A stretch of 64,000 nt of DNA from Bacillus sp. N13C7 (GCF_026790065.1 NZ_JALAMO010000007.1:308829-372828), one strand, 5' to 3'. Positions 9,332 to 19,493 are shown, numbered from the stretch's first letter. Numbers and translations: made by a program. The notes: generated from the letters alone by a model not told the origin.

Positions 9332-9353
9332 AATGATAGTAAACACTATCATT
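9332..9353. promoter_or_regulatory. Perfect inverted repeat upstream of yvkC
   Basis: AATGATAGT and ACTATCATT are separated by AAAC and lie 70-91 bases before the yvkC start. A perfect 9-bp repeat with a short spacer fits a dimeric repressor operator, for example of a TetR-family protein. On the minus strand, TTGAAT (9352-9357) overlaps it as a possible -35 element. The cognate regulator is unknown, and the nearby yvkB promoter does not contain this motif. Confidence 0.6.
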
Positions 9354-9507
9354 CAATTGTAGATTTTCAGGAAAATGCTGTCAAACTCAGAAAGTCCTAA
9401 ATAAAATGAATAGTTAAGTTAGTTAGATTATCATGAAAAATGGTGCGGGACTGGTGCTGTATGCCTATTTTCTATTATTCTCGGAGACTGACAGCGGTCA
9501 TGCATTC

Positions 9508-9541
9508 ATAAAAAAGTGCCGCTGATAAGAACAGCGGCACT
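9508..9541 (-). terminator. Minus-strand terminator in the yvkC-csbA gap
   Basis: AGTGCCGCT (9515-9523) pairs with AGCGGCACT (9533-9541). Read on the minus strand the stem ends in TTTTTT; on the plus strand there is no T-run. It would therefore end a minus-strand transcript arriving from about 9550-9870, where no annotated gene exists. Confidence 0.75.
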
Positions 9542-9758
9542 GTGTGTTATTTGTATTTTATTTACTTTATGATACTGATTGCTTTCTCGGGAGTCACATA
9601 CGAACTTGAACTTCATATTTGTCCACTCCATTTTCATGGAGTACTGGCCAGCCCTCACAACCATAATGTAATTTTTATTGTTTATATTCTATTTTATTCA
9701 TTATCATGGTTTGATCTGTCGATGTTTCTGTGGGCTGGGACCAAAGTGCAGAGATGAT

Positions 9759-9784
9759 GATTGATTTAGGCTGAAAAAGGGTAT
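9759..9784 (+). promoter_or_regulatory. Sigma-B promoter of csbA
   Basis: GATTGA (9759-9764), a 14-base spacer and GGGTAT (9779-9784) match the general-stress sigma-B pattern, with a weak -35. csbA is an established sigma-B gene. The leader is about 85 bases. Confidence 0.75.
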
Positions 9785-9876
9785 GGTGTAGAAAGAGGGA
9801 ACGATTGCACGATTGTCCGATTCTTCATTTTTTACTATAATCAGATCAGATGAAGAATCCTTGAGGAGGGTTTTTG

Positions 9877-10107
9877 TTGATTACAAAAGCCGTTTTTGCA
9901 TTGTTTTTCCCTTTTATGCTTGTTGTCCTTTTTACAAGAGTCACCTTTAATCATTATGTAGCGATCGCTCTAACAGCTGCATTGCTGTTTGCCTCTTATT
10001 TAAAAGGCTATACAGAAACGTATTTTATTGTAGGATTGGATGTTGTGTCTCTTGTGGCTGGCGGATTGTACATGGCCAAAAAAGCTGCTGAGAAAAAAGA
10101 AGAATAA
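9877..10107 (+). CDS. csbA: General-stress membrane protein CsbA
   Basis: 76 residues with three hydrophobic segments and a lysine- and glutamate-rich cytoplasmic tail (AKKAAEKKEE). It is a small integral membrane protein of the sigma-B general stress regulon; its molecular role is unknown. Two adjacent TTG codons could serve as starts. The second, at 9877, is chosen because it sits 6 bases after GAGGAGGG, whereas the first is only 3 bases away. It is followed by its own terminator and then by uvrB in the same direction. Confidence 0.92.
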   Translation: MITKAVFALFFPFMLVVLFTRVTFNHYVAIALTAALLFASYLKGYTETYFIVGLDVVSLVAGGLYMAKKAAEKKEE

Positions 10108-10137
10108 ATCGGACATAATGAATATAACGACTGAATT

Positions 10138-10168
10138 CCTGCTTTTACGTTTTAAAAGCAGGTTTTTT
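10138..10168 (+). terminator. Terminator between csbA and uvrB
   Basis: CCTGCTTTTA (10138-10147) pairs perfectly with TAAAAGCAGG (10153-10162) around a five-base loop, and six Ts follow. It separates the stress gene from the SOS operon. Confidence 0.92.
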
Positions 10169-10200
10169 ATACACGAAAACAGCTGGAAATAAAAAACCAC

Positions 10201-10214
10201 CGAACTTTAGTTCG
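10201..10214. promoter_or_regulatory. LexA (DinR) SOS box of uvrBA
   Basis: CGAACTTTAGTTCG is an exact match to the Bacillus SOS box CGAAC-N4-GTTCG. It lies upstream of a TTGCAT hexamer at 10229-10234, 77 bases before the uvrB start, and predicts DNA-damage induction of uvrB and uvrA. Confidence 0.95.
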
Positions 10215-10290
10215 TATTTTTAGTGATTTTGCATCCTATTGTGTTACTATATCTATAGGAAGATTTCGTAAAGAAACGGAGGCTTATTTT

Positions 10291-12276
10291 GTGAAAGATC
10301 GCTTTGAGTTAGTCTCGAAATACCAGCCCCAGGGAGATCAGCCGAAAGCCATTGAAAAACTTGTAAAAGGAATTCAGGAGGGCAAGAAGCATCAGACTCT
10401 GCTGGGTGCGACAGGAACGGGCAAAACATTTACGGTGTCCAATTTGATTAAAGAAGTCAATAAGCCGACTCTCGTGATAGCCCATAACAAAACCCTCGCC
10501 GGACAGCTTTACAGTGAGTTCAAAGAATTTTTTCCGAACAACGCTGTTGAGTATTTTGTCAGCTACTATGATTATTATCAGCCGGAGGCGTATGTGCCTC
10601 AAACGGATACATTTATAGAGAAAGACGCAAGTATTAATGATGAAATTGATAAACTGAGACACTCTGCTACTTCGGCTTTATTTGAGCGGAGAGATGTCAT
10701 TATTATTGCGAGTGTGTCTTGTATATACGGACTCGGTTCGCCTGAAGAATACCGGGAAATGGTCGTGTCGCTGCGGCCAGAAATGGAAATTGAGCGCAAC
10801 GAATTGCTCAGAAAACTTGTAGACATCCAGTATGCCCGCAACGATATCGACTTTCAGCGCGGTACGTTTCGTGTGCGCGGAGATGTAGTGGAAATCTTCC
10901 CTGCCTCCCGTGATGAACATTGTGTCAGAGTTGAATTTTTCGGTGACGAAATCGAACGGATCCGGGAAGTGGATGCCCTGACAGGTGAAATTCTCGGCGA
11001 CCGCGACCATGTTGCGATTTTCCCGGCGTCCCACTTCGTAACGCGGGCGGAGAAAATGGAGAAAGCCATTCAAAATATCGAGAAGGAACTGGAGGAGCAG
11101 CTGAAGGTCATGCATGAAAACGGCAAGCTGCTTGAGGCACAGCGTTTAGAGCAGCGCACAAGATATGATCTTGAAATGATGCGGGAAATGGGCTTCTGCT
11201 CCGGCATTGAGAACTATTCAAGACATTTGACGCTTCGGCCTCCGGGTTCAACGCCATATACGCTTCTTGATTATTTCCCAGACGATTTTATGATCGTGGT
11301 GGATGAGTCGCATGTGACGATTCCTCAGGTGCGCGGCATGTTTAACGGAGACCAGGCGCGGAAACAGGTGCTCGTGGATCACGGCTTCCGGCTTCCATCA
11401 GCGCTTGATAACCGTCCGCTCCGGTTTGAGGAATTTGAAAAGCATATGCACAATATCGTGTATGTATCAGCAACACCGGGTCCGTATGAAATTGAGCATA
11501 CGGATGAAATGGTCGAGCAGATCATCCGTCCGACAGGGCTTCTTGACCCGCTTATTGATGTGCGTCCGATTGAAGGCCAGATTGACGACTTGATCGGCGA
11601 GATTCAAGCAAGAATCGAACGGGATGAACGGGTGCTCGTGACAACCCTGACGAAAAAAATGTCAGAGGACCTGACTGATTATTTGAAGGAAATCGGCATT
11701 AAAGTAAACTATCTGCATTCAGAGATTAAGACGCTTGAACGGATTGAAATCATCCGTGACCTGCGCCTCGGCAAGTATGATGTGCTTGTCGGCATCAACC
11801 TGCTGAGAGAAGGCCTCGATATTCCCGAAGTCTCTCTCGTTGCGATTTTGGACGCAGATAAGGAAGGCTTCCTTCGTTCGGAGCGGTCGCTTATCCAGAC
11901 CATCGGACGTGCAGCGCGGAACGCGGAAGGCCGTGTCATTATGTATGCTGATAAAATCACGAAGTCTATGGAAATTGCCATTAATGAAACTAAACGCCGC
12001 CGCGAGCAGCAGGAGCGGTTTAATGAAGAGCACGGCATTACGCCGAAAACAATAAATAAAGAAATTCGCGATGTCATTCGTGCAACGGTAGCGGCTGAGG
12101 ATAAAGCGGAATACAAAACAAAAGCCGCGCCGAAGCTGTCGAAAATGACGAAGAAAGAACGCCAGAAAGTCGTTGAACAGATGGAGCACGAAATGAAAGA
12201 AGCCGCCAAGGCGCTTGACTTTGAAAGAGCCGCGGAGCTTCGCGATTTACTTTTAGAGCTAAAAGCGGAAGGATGA
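10291..12276 (+). CDS. uvrB: Excinuclease ABC subunit UvrB
   Basis: 661 residues. The helicase-like core starts with the Walker A motif GATGTGKT near residue 40. The UvrA-interacting and beta-hairpin regions follow ([20 protein letters not shown]). Later motifs include DESH near 352 and motif [13 protein letters not shown]-terminal UVR domain (about 623-658) binds UvrC. UvrB verifies damage loaded by UvrA and positions UvrC for incision in nucleotide excision repair. The start is GTG after ACGGAGG. It is co-transcribed with uvrA 6 bases downstream and controlled by the LexA box at 10201. Confidence 0.98.
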   Translation: MKDRFELVSKYQPQGDQPKAIEKLVKGIQEGKKHQTLLGATGTGKTFTVSNLIKEVNKPTLVIAHNKTLAGQLYSEFKEFFPNNAVEYFVSYYDYYQPEAYVPQTDTFIEKDASINDEIDKLRHSATSALFERRDVIIIASVSCIYGLGSPEEYREMVVSLRPEMEIERNELLRKLVDIQYARNDIDFQRGTFRVRGDVVEIFPASRDEHCVRVEFFGDEIERIREVDALTGEILGDRDHVAIFPASHFVTRAEKMEKAIQNIEKELEEQLKVMHENGKLLEAQRLEQRTRYDLEMMREMGFCSGIENYSRHLTLRPPGSTPYTLLDYFPDDFMIVVDESHVTIPQVRGMFNGDQARKQVLVDHGFRLPSALDNRPLRFEEFEKHMHNIVYVSATPGPYEIEHTDEMVEQIIRPTGLLDPLIDVRPIEGQIDDLIGEIQARIERDERVLVTTLTKKMSEDLTDYLKEIGIKVNYLHSEIKTLERIEIIRDLRLGKYDVLVGINLLREGLDIPEVSLVAILDADKEGFLRSERSLIQTIGRAARNAEGRVIMYADKITKSMEIAINETKRRREQQERFNEEHGITPKTINKEIRDVIRATVAAEDKAEYKTKAAPKLSKMTKKERQKVVEQMEHEMKEAAKALDFERAAELRDLLLELKAEG

Positions 12277-12282
12277 TGAACA

Positions 12283-15156
12283 ATGGCTATGGATCGGATA
12301 GAGGTGAAGGGAGCCAGGGCGCATAACCTGAAAAATATCGATGTGACAATTCCAAGAGATCAGCTTGTCGTTGTTACAGGATTGTCTGGATCAGGGAAAT
12401 CCTCCCTTGCCTTTGACACCATATATGCAGAAGGCCAGAGACGGTATGTCGAGTCGCTGTCTGCCTATGCCCGCCAGTTTTTAGGGCAAATGGATAAGCC
12501 GGATGTTGATGCAATTGAGGGGCTGTCTCCCGCTATCAGCATCGATCAGAAAACCACGAGCCGGAATCCGAGGTCTACTGTCGGCACGGTAACTGAAATT
12601 TATGATTATCTGCGTCTTTTGTATGCGAGAGTAGGGAAGCCTCATTGTCCGGAGCACGGGATTGAAATTACATCGCAAACCATCGAGCAAATGGTTGACA
12701 GAATTCTTGAATACCCGGAACGGACAAAGCTTCAGGTGCTGGCCCCGATTGTATCGGGCCGAAAAGGCGCTCATGTCAAAGTGCTTGACCAGATCAGAAA
12801 ACAAGGCTATGTCAGAGTCAGAATTGACGGCGAAATGGCAGAGCTTTCTGATGATATTGAATTAGAAAAGAATAAAAAGCATTCGATTGAGGTTGTCATT
12901 GACCGGATTGTGGTGAAAGAAGGCGTGGCAGCCCGTCTGTCAGATTCACTTGAAACGGCGCTTCGTTTAGGTGAAGGGCGGGTCATGATTGATGTCATCG
13001 GTGAGGAAGAGCTGATGTTTAGTGAGCATCATGCCTGCCCGCACTGCGGATTTTCAATCGGTGAGCTTGAGCCGCGGCTGTTTTCGTTCAACAGCCCATT
13101 CGGAGCGTGTCCGACGTGTGATGGTCTCGGAATGAAGCTTGAAGTGGATGCGGATCTCGTCATCCCCAATCAAGATTTATCATTAAAGGAGAATGCCGTC
13201 GCTCCTTGGACACCGATCAGTTCACAGTATTATCCGCAGCTACTTGAGGCGGTCTGCACCCATTACGGTATTGATATGGATGTGCCGGTAAAAGACCTGC
13301 CGAAGGACCAGCTGGATAAAGTGCTGTACGGCAGCGGAGATCATCTGATTTATTTCCGTTATGAAAATGACTTTGGGCAAATACGTGAGGGCGAAATTCA
13401 ATTTGAAGGCGTATTGCACAATATCGAAAGACGGTATAAGGAGACTAGCTCTGATTTCATCCGTGAGCAGATGGAGCAGTATATGTCTCAGAAGTCTTGC
13501 CCCACTTGTAAAGGCTACCGGTTAAAGAGAGAGGCGCTTGCCGTATTGATTGACGGACGCCATATCGGGAAAATTACCGAGCTATCTGTCGGTGACGCAC
13601 TGGCTTTCTTTAAAGGCCTTACTCTTTCCGAGAAAGATATGAAGATTGCTGATTTGATTCTGCGCGAAATTGTGGAGCGCTTAAGCTTTCTGGACAAAGT
13701 CGGCCTTGATTACCTGACATTGAGCAGGGCTGCGGGAACACTGTCCGGGGGAGAGGCGCAGCGCATCAGGCTGGCAACGCAAATCGGTTCACGTTTATCC
13801 GGTGTCCTTTATATTTTAGACGAGCCGTCTATCGGCCTGCACCAGCGTGATAACGACCGTTTGATCAGCGCTTTGAAGAATATGAGAGACCTTGGAAACA
13901 CGCTGATTGTTGTCGAACACGATGAGGACACGATGATGGCAGCCGATTATTTAATTGATATTGGACCGGGCGCCGGCATTCACGGCGGACAGGTGACGTC
14001 TGCAGGTACGCCGGAAGAAGTGATGGAAGATCCAAACTCATTGACGGGCAGCTATTTATCTGGGAAAAAGTTTATCCCATTGCCTCCTGAAAGAAGAAAG
14101 CCGGACGGCCGTTACATTGAGATTAAAGGCGCTGCAGAAAATAACCTGAAAAAAGCGAATGCCAAGTTCCCGCTTGGAACGTTCACAGCGGTTACAGGGG
14201 TTTCCGGCTCAGGAAAGAGTACCCTCGTTAATGAAATTTTGCACAAGGCGCTGGCGCAAAAGCTTCATAAAGCCAAAGCGAAGCCCGGCAGCCACAAAGA
14301 GATTAAAGGCTTGGACCATTTAGACAAAGTCATTGACATTGACCAGGCGCCAATCGGAAGAACGCCGAGATCCAATCCTGCGACATACACCGGTGTGTTT
14401 GATGACATTCGTGATGTATTCGCACAGACCAATGAAGCGAAGGTGCGCGGCTATAAAAAAGGCCGTTTCAGCTTTAACGTGAAGGGCGGGCGATGTGAAG
14501 CCTGCCGCGGAGACGGGATTATTAAAATTGAAATGCACTTCCTTCCTGATGTATACGTTCCGTGCGAGGTATGCCATGGTAAACGATATAACCGAGAAAC
14601 GCTTGAAGTGACGTACAAAGGAAAAAGTATTTCTGATGTGCTTGATATGACGGTGGAAGATGCTCTTTCTTTCTTTGAAAATATCCCGAAAATCAAGCGT
14701 AAGCTCCAAACTCTCTATGATGTCGGTTTAGGTTATATTACGCTCGGCCAGCCGGCGACGACCTTGTCGGGCGGAGAAGCGCAGCGTGTGAAGCTCGCAT
14801 CGGAGCTTCACAAACGGTCAACAGGGCGCACGCTCTACATTTTAGATGAGCCGACGACAGGTTTGCACGTCGACGATATCGCCAGACTTCTTGTCGTGCT
14901 TCAGCGTTTGGTGGACAACGGAGATACGGTTTTAGTCATCGAGCACAATCTCGATATCATTAAGACAGCGGATTATATTGTGGATCTGGGGCCAGAAGGC
15001 GGAGCCGGAGGCGGAACCATTGTCGCGTCGGGCACGCCTGAGGAAATTACTGAAGTGGAAGAATCGTATACAGGCCGCTATTTGAAGCCTGTTATGGAGC
15101 GTGACAAAAAACGCATGAAATTGATCTTGGAAGCGAAAGAAACGGCTACATCTTAA
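12283..15156 (+). CDS. uvrA: Excinuclease ABC subunit UvrA
   Basis: 957 residues with two ABC ATPase halves. Each has a Walker A motif (GLSGSGKSS near residue 32 and GVSGSGKST near 643) and an LSGGEAQR signature. Cysteine pairs (CPHC with CPTC, CPTC, and CEAC with CEVC) mark the zinc modules, the last forming the long C-terminal zinc finger that contacts DNA. UvrA dimers scan for bulky lesions and load UvrB. Length and motifs are complete. It is the second gene of the SOS operon and is followed by a terminator. Confidence 0.98.
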   Translation: MAMDRIEVKGARAHNLKNIDVTIPRDQLVVVTGLSGSGKSSLAFDTIYAEGQRRYVESLSAYARQFLGQMDKPDVDAIEGLSPAISIDQKTTSRNPRSTVGTVTEIYDYLRLLYARVGKPHCPEHGIEITSQTIEQMVDRILEYPERTKLQVLAPIVSGRKGAHVKVLDQIRKQGYVRVRIDGEMAELSDDIELEKNKKHSIEVVIDRIVVKEGVAARLSDSLETALRLGEGRVMIDVIGEEELMFSEHHACPHCGFSIGELEPRLFSFNSPFGACPTCDGLGMKLEVDADLVIPNQDLSLKENAVAPWTPISSQYYPQLLEAVCTHYGIDMDVPVKDLPKDQLDKVLYGSGDHLIYFRYENDFGQIREGEIQFEGVLHNIERRYKETSSDFIREQMEQYMSQKSCPTCKGYRLKREALAVLIDGRHIGKITELSVGDALAFFKGLTLSEKDMKIADLILREIVERLSFLDKVGLDYLTLSRAAGTLSGGEAQRIRLATQIGSRLSGVLYILDEPSIGLHQRDNDRLISALKNMRDLGNTLIVVEHDEDTMMAADYLIDIGPGAGIHGGQVTSAGTPEEVMEDPNSLTGSYLSGKKFIPLPPERRKPDGRYIEIKGAAENNLKKANAKFPLGTFTAVTGVSGSGKSTLVNEILHKALAQKLHKAKAKPGSHKEIKGLDHLDKVIDIDQAPIGRTPRSNPATYTGVFDDIRDVFAQTNEAKVRGYKKGRFSFNVKGGRCEACRGDGIIKIEMHFLPDVYVPCEVCHGKRYNRETLEVTYKGKSISDVLDMTVEDALSFFENIPKIKRKLQTLYDVGLGYITLGQPATTLSGGEAQRVKLASELHKRSTGRTLYILDEPTTGLHVDDIARLLVVLQRLVDNGDTVLVIEHNLDIIKTADYIVDLGPEGGAGGGTIVASGTPEEITEVEESYTGRYLKPVMERDKKRMKLILEAKETATS

Positions 15157-15188
15157 AACCCTCTATTTAGTAGAGGGTTTTGTCTTTT
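15155..15188 (+). terminator. Terminator after uvrA
   Basis: AAAACCCTCTA (15155-15165) and TAGAGGGTTTT (15171-15181) form a perfect 11-bp stem with a TTTAG loop, and a T-rich stretch follows. The symmetric A and T ends could also stop the convergent yvkN transcript. Confidence 0.9.
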
Positions 15189-15202
15189 CTTTGCAGTATA
15201 TC

Positions 15203-15433
15203 TTACAAAGTCTTCTTATACAGCTGCTTGCTGACACTCATTAAATCTTGAACAATATGCGTATTGCTGCTATCGAGCAGCACTTTTATATATTGAATAT
15301 CGTGAGAGATCGGAAAAGGTCCGTGAATCTGTTCAAGCTCGGCGATCATTTCACGATTCATTCTTTTTTGTTCATGAATTAGTTGTAACACCGATTCTTG
15401 TGTTACTGTATAGTCACTGGGATCTTTCTCCAT
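15203..15433 (-). CDS. yvkN: Conserved small protein YvkN
   Basis: 76 residues, hydrophilic and predicted mostly helical. There is no signal peptide, membrane segment or motif that I recognise. The ATG follows AAGGAGG eight bases upstream, so expression is likely. It converges with uvrA and is divergent from the yvlABCD operon. Function unknown. Confidence 0.8.
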   Translation of the reverse strand: MEKDPSDYTVTQESVLQLIHEQKRMNREMIAELEQIHGPFPISHDIQYIKVLLDSSNTHIVQDLMSVSKQLYKKTL

Positions 15434-15561
15434 TGCTTGTCCAGCCTCCTTGATTGCCGTAAGCTTTTTACATATTGTAATCGGTACAGCGGAAAGATTC
15501 TACTTCTAAAACTTTTTAAAATCCAATTTCCGTAAATCGGAGCATGTCTAAAGAATGAATT

Positions 15562-15588
15562 TGAAACCCTGAAGAGGTTTTAAACGTA
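15562..15588 (+). promoter_or_regulatory. Sigma-W promoter of yvlABCD
   Basis: TGAAAC (15562-15567), a 17-base spacer and CGTA (15585-15588) match the sigma-W consensus exactly. It drives the envelope-stress operon 64 bases downstream; yvlABCD is a known sigma-W target. Confidence 0.92.
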
Positions 15589-15651
15589 TGAATAAGTAAA
15601 ACGTCCCTGATCTTTTGTCATGGTCATTTCACAATAGGAGTGTGGAACGAA

Positions 15652-15978
15652 TTGAATCGTAATCAAGCTATTATTGCATCACTTTGTTATTTCAGTGTGT
15701 TCATTGCGCCAATCATTGTGCCGGTTGTCGCTTATTTTGTTGTGACTGAGAAAGAAACCAAACGCCATGCGCTTCGTTCTCTTATTTCTCACATTGTTCC
15801 GTTTGTCGGCTGGCTGGTCCTTTTTATTGCTTTTCTTGGCGGAGCCGTTGCGATTAATGGAGACAGCCTGCTGCCTGTATTTGTGATTATTGGTGGAGCG
15901 GTTATTTATTTCTTGGTTGTCATTGGCATTATCATTTGGAATGTGATTCAGGGCATTAAGGTGCTGCGTGCAGCATAA
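15652..15978 (+). CDS. yvlA: DUF4870-type membrane protein YvlA
   Basis: 108 residues with three or four hydrophobic helices separated by short polar loops, the DUF4870 pattern. It is the first gene of the sigma-W operon yvlABCD and probably part of the response to wall-active or membrane-active agents; biochemical role unknown. The TTG at 15652 is preferred because it lies 11 bases from AGGAG and gives the expected N-terminus MNRNQA. The in-frame GTG at 15640 overlaps the ribosome site and is less likely. Confidence 0.82.
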   Translation: MNRNQAIIASLCYFSVFIAPIIVPVVAYFVVTEKETKRHALRSLISHIVPFVGWLVLFIAFLGGAVAINGDSLLPVFVIIGGAVIYFLVVIGIIIWNVIQGIKVLRAA

Positions 15979-16002
15979 GTAGACAATGGGGAGGAGATCG
16001 CA

Positions 16003-17100
16003 ATGAAGCAAGAAAAGGAACGGATCCTTAAGCTTGTGGAGGAAGGAAAGCTTACAGCACAAGAGGCTTTGACATTGATTGAAAAGCTTGACAGCGACTA
16101 CAAGGAAAAGGAAGACAAAATCACAGCGCTCTCAGTTCATGTGCATGACGAGGAAGAGCCATTTACAGCAGCAAAAAAAGATAGCGGCAAGCCGTCTTTA
16201 GGAGCCAAGCTGTTTGATTGGATTGATTCTGCCGTGAAAAAGGTCAAGGAAGTCGATCTCGATTTGAACTTTGGCCATGCGTATGATGTTCAGCACATTT
16301 TTCAATTTAAAGATACTGACTTTTCCAGTGTTGAGCTTCAAATCGCCAACGGCAGCGTGAATATCGTCCCTTGGGAGGACGAGGATATCAGAGCGGAATG
16401 CCAGGCGAAGGTATATCGCGCTGACAGCCAGGACGCAGCGAGACATGCGTTTCTTCAGCATATTGAATGTGAAATTAAAGGAAATAAATTTTTTATCCGT
16501 ACTGAGAAGAAAACGATGAAAACCAATGTGACGCTGTACATTCCTCAGAAGGAGTATGATAAGATTCGGGTGAAGCTGTTTAACGGTCCGGCCAGAGGGG
16601 AACATTTACATGTAAAAGAGTTCTCAGCGAAAACGACAAACGGCGTGCTGTCGTTTTCACATTTAACAGCCGAAAAAGCCATAGCGGAAACGGCCAACGG
16701 GCAAATTAAGCTTGCCAGCCACAACTGCGGCACGATAGAAGCGGAAACCATTAACGGATTGATCGATCTCCGCGGGAGAAGCGAATCGATTGATGTTCAA
16801 AGCTTTAACGGGAATATTGCGATAAACGTAACAGAATCGGACTGCCGCTCCATTTACTCGAAAACGACGACTGGAAATGTGGAGCTTTCGATTCCAGACG
16901 ATCTTGCCGTGAAGGCGGAGCTGAAAAGCAATCTTGGTTCGCTGTCCCATGAATTAATGGATGTTGAGATGCTGAAAGAAAAAAATGATACCATTCAAAA
17001 AGAAATGATGTTCACTTCAAATCAGGCACACGATCAAAACATCACCGTCTTCTCAGAATCACTAACAGGCGCCATCAAACTAAAGTACTCACAGAGGTGA
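16003..17100 (+). CDS. yvlB: Envelope-stress protein YvlB (DUF4097, SHOCT-like N-terminus)
   Basis: 365 residues. A short helical N-terminal module (KERILKLVEEGKLTAQEALTLIEKL) resembles those of SHOCT and LiaX-like proteins. A linker follows, then from about residue 95 a long run of short beta-strand repeats with NG turns typical of DUF4097 (FNGPARGEHL, TTNGVLSF, TANGQIKL, TINGLIDL). There is no signal peptide. Related proteins with this layout take part in sensing antimicrobial peptides in other Firmicutes (LiaX of Enterococcus). A similar role here is inference from the domain order and sigma-W control. Confidence 0.85.
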   Translation: MKQEKERILKLVEEGKLTAQEALTLIEKLDSDYKEKEDKITALSVHVHDEEEPFTAAKKDSGKPSLGAKLFDWIDSAVKKVKEVDLDLNFGHAYDVQHIFQFKDTDFSSVELQIANGSVNIVPWEDEDIRAECQAKVYRADSQDAARHAFLQHIECEIKGNKFFIRTEKKTMKTNVTLYIPQKEYDKIRVKLFNGPARGEHLHVKEFSAKTTNGVLSFSHLTAEKAIAETANGQIKLASHNCGTIEAETINGLIDLRGRSESIDVQSFNGNIAINVTESDCRSIYSKTTTGNVELSIPDDLAVKAELKSNLGSLSHELMDVEMLKEKNDTIQKEMMFTSNQAHDQNITVFSESLTGAIKLKYSQR

Positions 17101-17104
17101 TCGA

Positions 17105-17302
17105 ATGAATCAGCTTTATCGTTCAGAAAAAAACAAGAAAATTGCCGGTGTCATTGGCGGTCTCGCAGAATATTTCAATTGGGATGCATCACTCCTCAGA
17201 GTCATAACGGTCATCTTAGCTATTATGACAAGTGTTTTCCCTGTTTTGCTCATTTATATCATTTGGATTTATATCGTCCCGTCAGAAAGGGATATGAAAT
17301 GA
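17105..17302 (+). CDS. yvlC: PspC-domain membrane protein YvlC
   Basis: 65 residues forming essentially one PspC domain: LYRSEKNKKIAGVIGGLAEYFNWD followed by a hydrophobic helix from about residue 35 to 57. PspC proteins anchor phage-shock responses at the membrane. It starts 4 bases after yvlB and is followed 1 base later by yvlD, so it is tightly coupled within the sigma-W operon. Confidence 0.9.
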   Translation: MNQLYRSEKNKKIAGVIGGLAEYFNWDASLLRVITVILAIMTSVFPVLLIYIIWIYIVPSERDMK

Positions 17303-17303
17303 C

Positions 17304-17663
17304 ATGGTAAAATGGGCAGTCAGCATTTTGGTAAATGCATTGTTATTAATCGTCATTGATGGATATATTGATTCTATCCATATCAGCAGCATCGGGGCAG
17401 CAATTATCGCCAGCCTCATTTTATCGATCTTAAACGTGCTGATTAAACCGCTTTTGATTATCTTTACACTGCCAGTCACGATGGTGACGCTTGGTCTCTT
17501 TTTGTTTGTGATTAACGCGATCACGCTTATGATGACTGCTTCCATTATGGGTGACAGTTTTCAAATTGACGGCTTCGGCACAGCGATATGGGCATCCGTT
17601 ATCCTATCGGTGTTCCATTTGCTGATTCAAAAAGGCATTTTAGATCCGCTGCGAAAGAAATAA
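17304..17663 (+). CDS. yvlD: Phage-holin-family-4-like membrane protein YvlD
   Basis: 119 residues with four hydrophobic helices, matching the family once called phage holin 4 superfamily, which is widespread in non-phage contexts. It is the last gene of yvlABCD. Despite the family name nothing nearby suggests a prophage, and lysis is not the likely job. The start at 17304 directly follows the yvlC stop. Confidence 0.88.
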   Translation: MVKWAVSILVNALLLIVIDGYIDSIHISSIGAAIIASLILSILNVLIKPLLIIFTLPVTMVTLGLFLFVINAITLMMTASIMGDSFQIDGFGTAIWASVILSVFHLLIQKGILDPLRKK

Positions 17664-17690
17664 GCTGCCATACAGATGGCAGCTTTTTTA
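17662..17690. terminator. Terminator between convergent yvlD and yvmA
   Basis: AAGCTGCCAT (17662-17671) pairs with ATGGCAGCTT (17676-17685) around ACAG, then TTTTT. It starts at the last base of the yvlD stop codon and abuts the 3' end of yvmA. Confidence 0.9.
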
Positions 17691-18899
17691 CATGTGGTGC
17701 TTTTTTTGTTTCGTGCGCTTCTGCGGCGAAAACATTGAAGGAAGAAGGCAAAAGCTCAATGCGGCAAATCCAACGCCTAGGAGGCTAAAGGACATGGCAG
17801 ACGGCATCATTGTGAGCAAGTAGGCAGATACCATCGGACCTGCTGCCATGCCTGTATATCGGATAAAGTTAAACATTCCGATTGCACTCCCTCTGTTGTG
17901 CTCAAATTCATTGGTAATCATTGTAGAGTACAAGGGAGGAATAACCCCCATCGAGATGCCAAACAGTGCCAGCGTCAGAGCCATGAGAACGAGAGAAACG
18001 GAATGTGTAACAGCAAATAAAATGATGCTGCAGGCGGCAATCACATTGCTTCCGATAAACAAAGTGTGCAGCCCGATTTTTGCCTGTATTCTTTTAAACA
18101 GAAACGTACCTGCAATCGTGCTCAGCGCCAGCGGCAAATATAACAGTCCTGCTATACCCACATCTATATGGTAATGCTCTGTCAGCAATATTGGGAGGTA
18201 GACAATTACTGCAAAATAAATGAAAAAGAGGACAAAACTTAAGGCTAAAATGACGTTTCCTGTGCGATTTGTAAATATAGATTTATAATGAGTCAACACA
18301 TTGCCCTTGGCTTGCTGCTTACATTCAGCGGGAGAATCCTTAGGAAAGTATATGCTGTTTGTTACCAGTATAACGACAGAGATGGCCGTAAGCATCCAAA
18401 AGATCCCTTCGTATCCGGCTGCTCCGCCGATGAATCCCCCGAGAACAGGGGCGATAGCAGGCGCGGCGGAAAGGAGCATCTGATATGTTCCCATCGCACT
18501 CCCTCGCTCACTGCCTGTAAAAAGCTGTCCGATCGTTGTGGCGGCAATAAGAGGCAGTGCTGCGGACCCGGCTGCCTGAATCATTCTGAATATCAGAAAT
18601 AAAGTAAAGTCAGTGGTCACTGCACAGCCGATGCTGGCTGCTGCTGTTGCCAGAATACCGGCAATCAAGACAAAACGCGCGCCTTTAAAATCTATGATGG
18701 TCCCTAATATAATTTGCATAATGGCAGTCACGATCATAAAGACGGAGACTGACAGATTCACCATAGCTGCGGAAACATGGAACGATTCTTTAATAACCGG
18801 GATAATAGGTGAATAAATGTTTTGGCTTAAAGATGCAAAAAATGCGCTGAAGCAAACAATATATAAGATCCATACCGCCTTTGATTTTGTTTGAGCCAT
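17688..18899 (-). CDS. yvmA: MFS transporter YvmA (pulcherriminic acid export)
   Basis: 403 residues with 12 predicted helices and an MFS motif-A-like loop ([13 protein letters not shown]). It lies 22 bases downstream of the MarR gene yvmB and probably forms an operon with it. Work in B. subtilis and relatives links this transporter to release of pulcherriminic acid, the iron-binding product of YvmC and CypX. The ATG at 18899 follows AAAGGCGGTG; the 17 codons upstream have no ribosome site. Substrate assignment rests on context and published work, not on residues seen here. Confidence 0.88.
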   Translation of the reverse strand: MAQTKSKAVWILYIVCFSAFFASLSQNIYSPIIPVIKESFHVSAAMVNLSVSVFMIVTAIMQIILGTIIDFKGARFVLIAGILATAAASIGCAVTTDFTLFLIFRMIQAAGSAALPLIAATTIGQLFTGSERGSAMGTYQMLLSAAPAIAPVLGGFIGGAAGYEGIFWMLTAISVVILVTNSIYFPKDSPAECKQQAKGNVLTHYKSIFTNRTGNVILALSFVLFFIYFAVIVYLPILLTEHYHIDVGIAGLLYLPLALSTIAGTFLFKRIQAKIGLHTLFIGSNVIAACSIILFAVTHSVSLVLMALTLALFGISMGVIPPLYSTMITNEFEHNRGSAIGMFNFIRYTGMAAGPMVSAYLLTMMPSAMSFSLLGVGFAALSFCLLPSMFSPQKRTKQKKHHM

Positions 18900-18921
18900 A
18901 AAGTGTACACCGCCTTTTTGT

Positions 18922-19431
18922 TTACTGTACAGGTTTGTCCGGAGTCGCATCGGTTTGTTCCGCTTCGAGTTTCAATGTCAGCTGCTCTAAAAATTTCAAT
19001 ACAGCACGCTGTTCATCTAAAGAAAATGAATCAAGGAATTGGTAAAAAGCCAGCTCCTTTTTTTTATGCAGTTTCTCATGAAGCTCAAAAATCTGTCTTC
19101 CTTTACGTGTTAATTTGAAATACACTTCTTTTTTGTTATCTGACAGCTGATAGCTGTTAATGAATTCTTCCTTTATCAGTTTTGTGCTGATTTTCGTTAC
19201 ATTCGCTTTCGATAAGTTCATTTTTTTGGCAATCCCCGCATTGTTAATGGGCTCATGCTGGCCGATGCAGTCAATGACGTGAATGCTTGTCATATTTTTG
19301 GGAATTTCAGCTACATCCTCTTCTGCGGCCTCCTTAAAAAATTGCTGAAGTGAAGTGTTCGCTTTTTGTTCATTAAGGTGCAGCAGTCTCACGTATATGT
19401 CGTATATCATCTGTTTTGTCAAATCAGACAT
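18922..19431 (-). CDS. yvmB: MarR-family repressor of pulcherriminic acid synthesis (PchR/YvmB)
   Basis: 169 residues. The winged helix-turn-helix lies around residues 60-125 ([23 protein letters not shown], then a [12 protein letters not shown] wing), with flanking dimerisation helices. In B. subtilis YvmB (PchR) represses yvmC-cypX and its own operon. It is transcribed away from yvmC. The 419-base gap between them contains three related 14-bp palindromes that are its likely operators. It is similar in sequence layout to YvnA about 3 kb away. Confidence 0.92.
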   Translation of the reverse strand: MSDLTKQMIYDIYVRLLHLNEQKANTSLQQFFKEAAEEDVAEIPKNMTSIHVIDCIGQHEPINNAGIAKKMNLSKANVTKISTKLIKEEFINSYQLSDNKKEVYFKLTRKGRQIFELHEKLHKKKELAFYQFLDSFSLDEQRAVLKFLEQLTLKLEAEQTDATPDKPVQ

Positions 19432-19458
19432 AGGCTACCTTCTTTCTTAGGAATAATA

Positions 19459-19493
19459 GTTTACGATGAAACAATAATCGTTTACTGGTGAAC
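19459..19493. promoter_or_regulatory. Two PchR-box-like sites before yvmB
   Basis: GTTTACGATGAAAC (19459-19472) and GTTTACTGGTGAAC (19480-19493) are imperfect copies of the perfect palindrome found in front of yvmC. Their centres are 21 bases apart, two helical turns, so two dimers could bind on one face. They lie 28-62 bases before the yvmB start and fit autoregulation. Confidence 0.7.

Larger units (their letters stand above)
9354..9876. other. Gene-poor region between yvkC and csbA
   Basis: It holds the csbA sigma-B promoter and the minus-strand terminator described separately. On the minus strand one frame is free of stops from about 9823 to 9680 and then meets a single TAA after MNKIEYKQ. 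Beyond that stop the same frame continues with a plausible peptide ending in GCEGWPVLHENGVDKYEVQVRM (stop near 9597). This may be the remnant of a small gene. No good ribosome site was found for it, and nothing else in the region looks coding. Confidence 0.4.

Noticed and set aside
11709-12209. Two overlapping minus-strand frames of about 160 codons opposite uvrB
   Set aside because: They are shadows of the GC-rich, codon-biased uvrB sequence with no promoter or ribosome site and no recognisable protein.
17304-17663. Holin-like gene as evidence of a prophage
   Set aside because: It belongs to a non-phage holin-like family, is embedded in a sigma-W operon, and no other phage gene is nearby.
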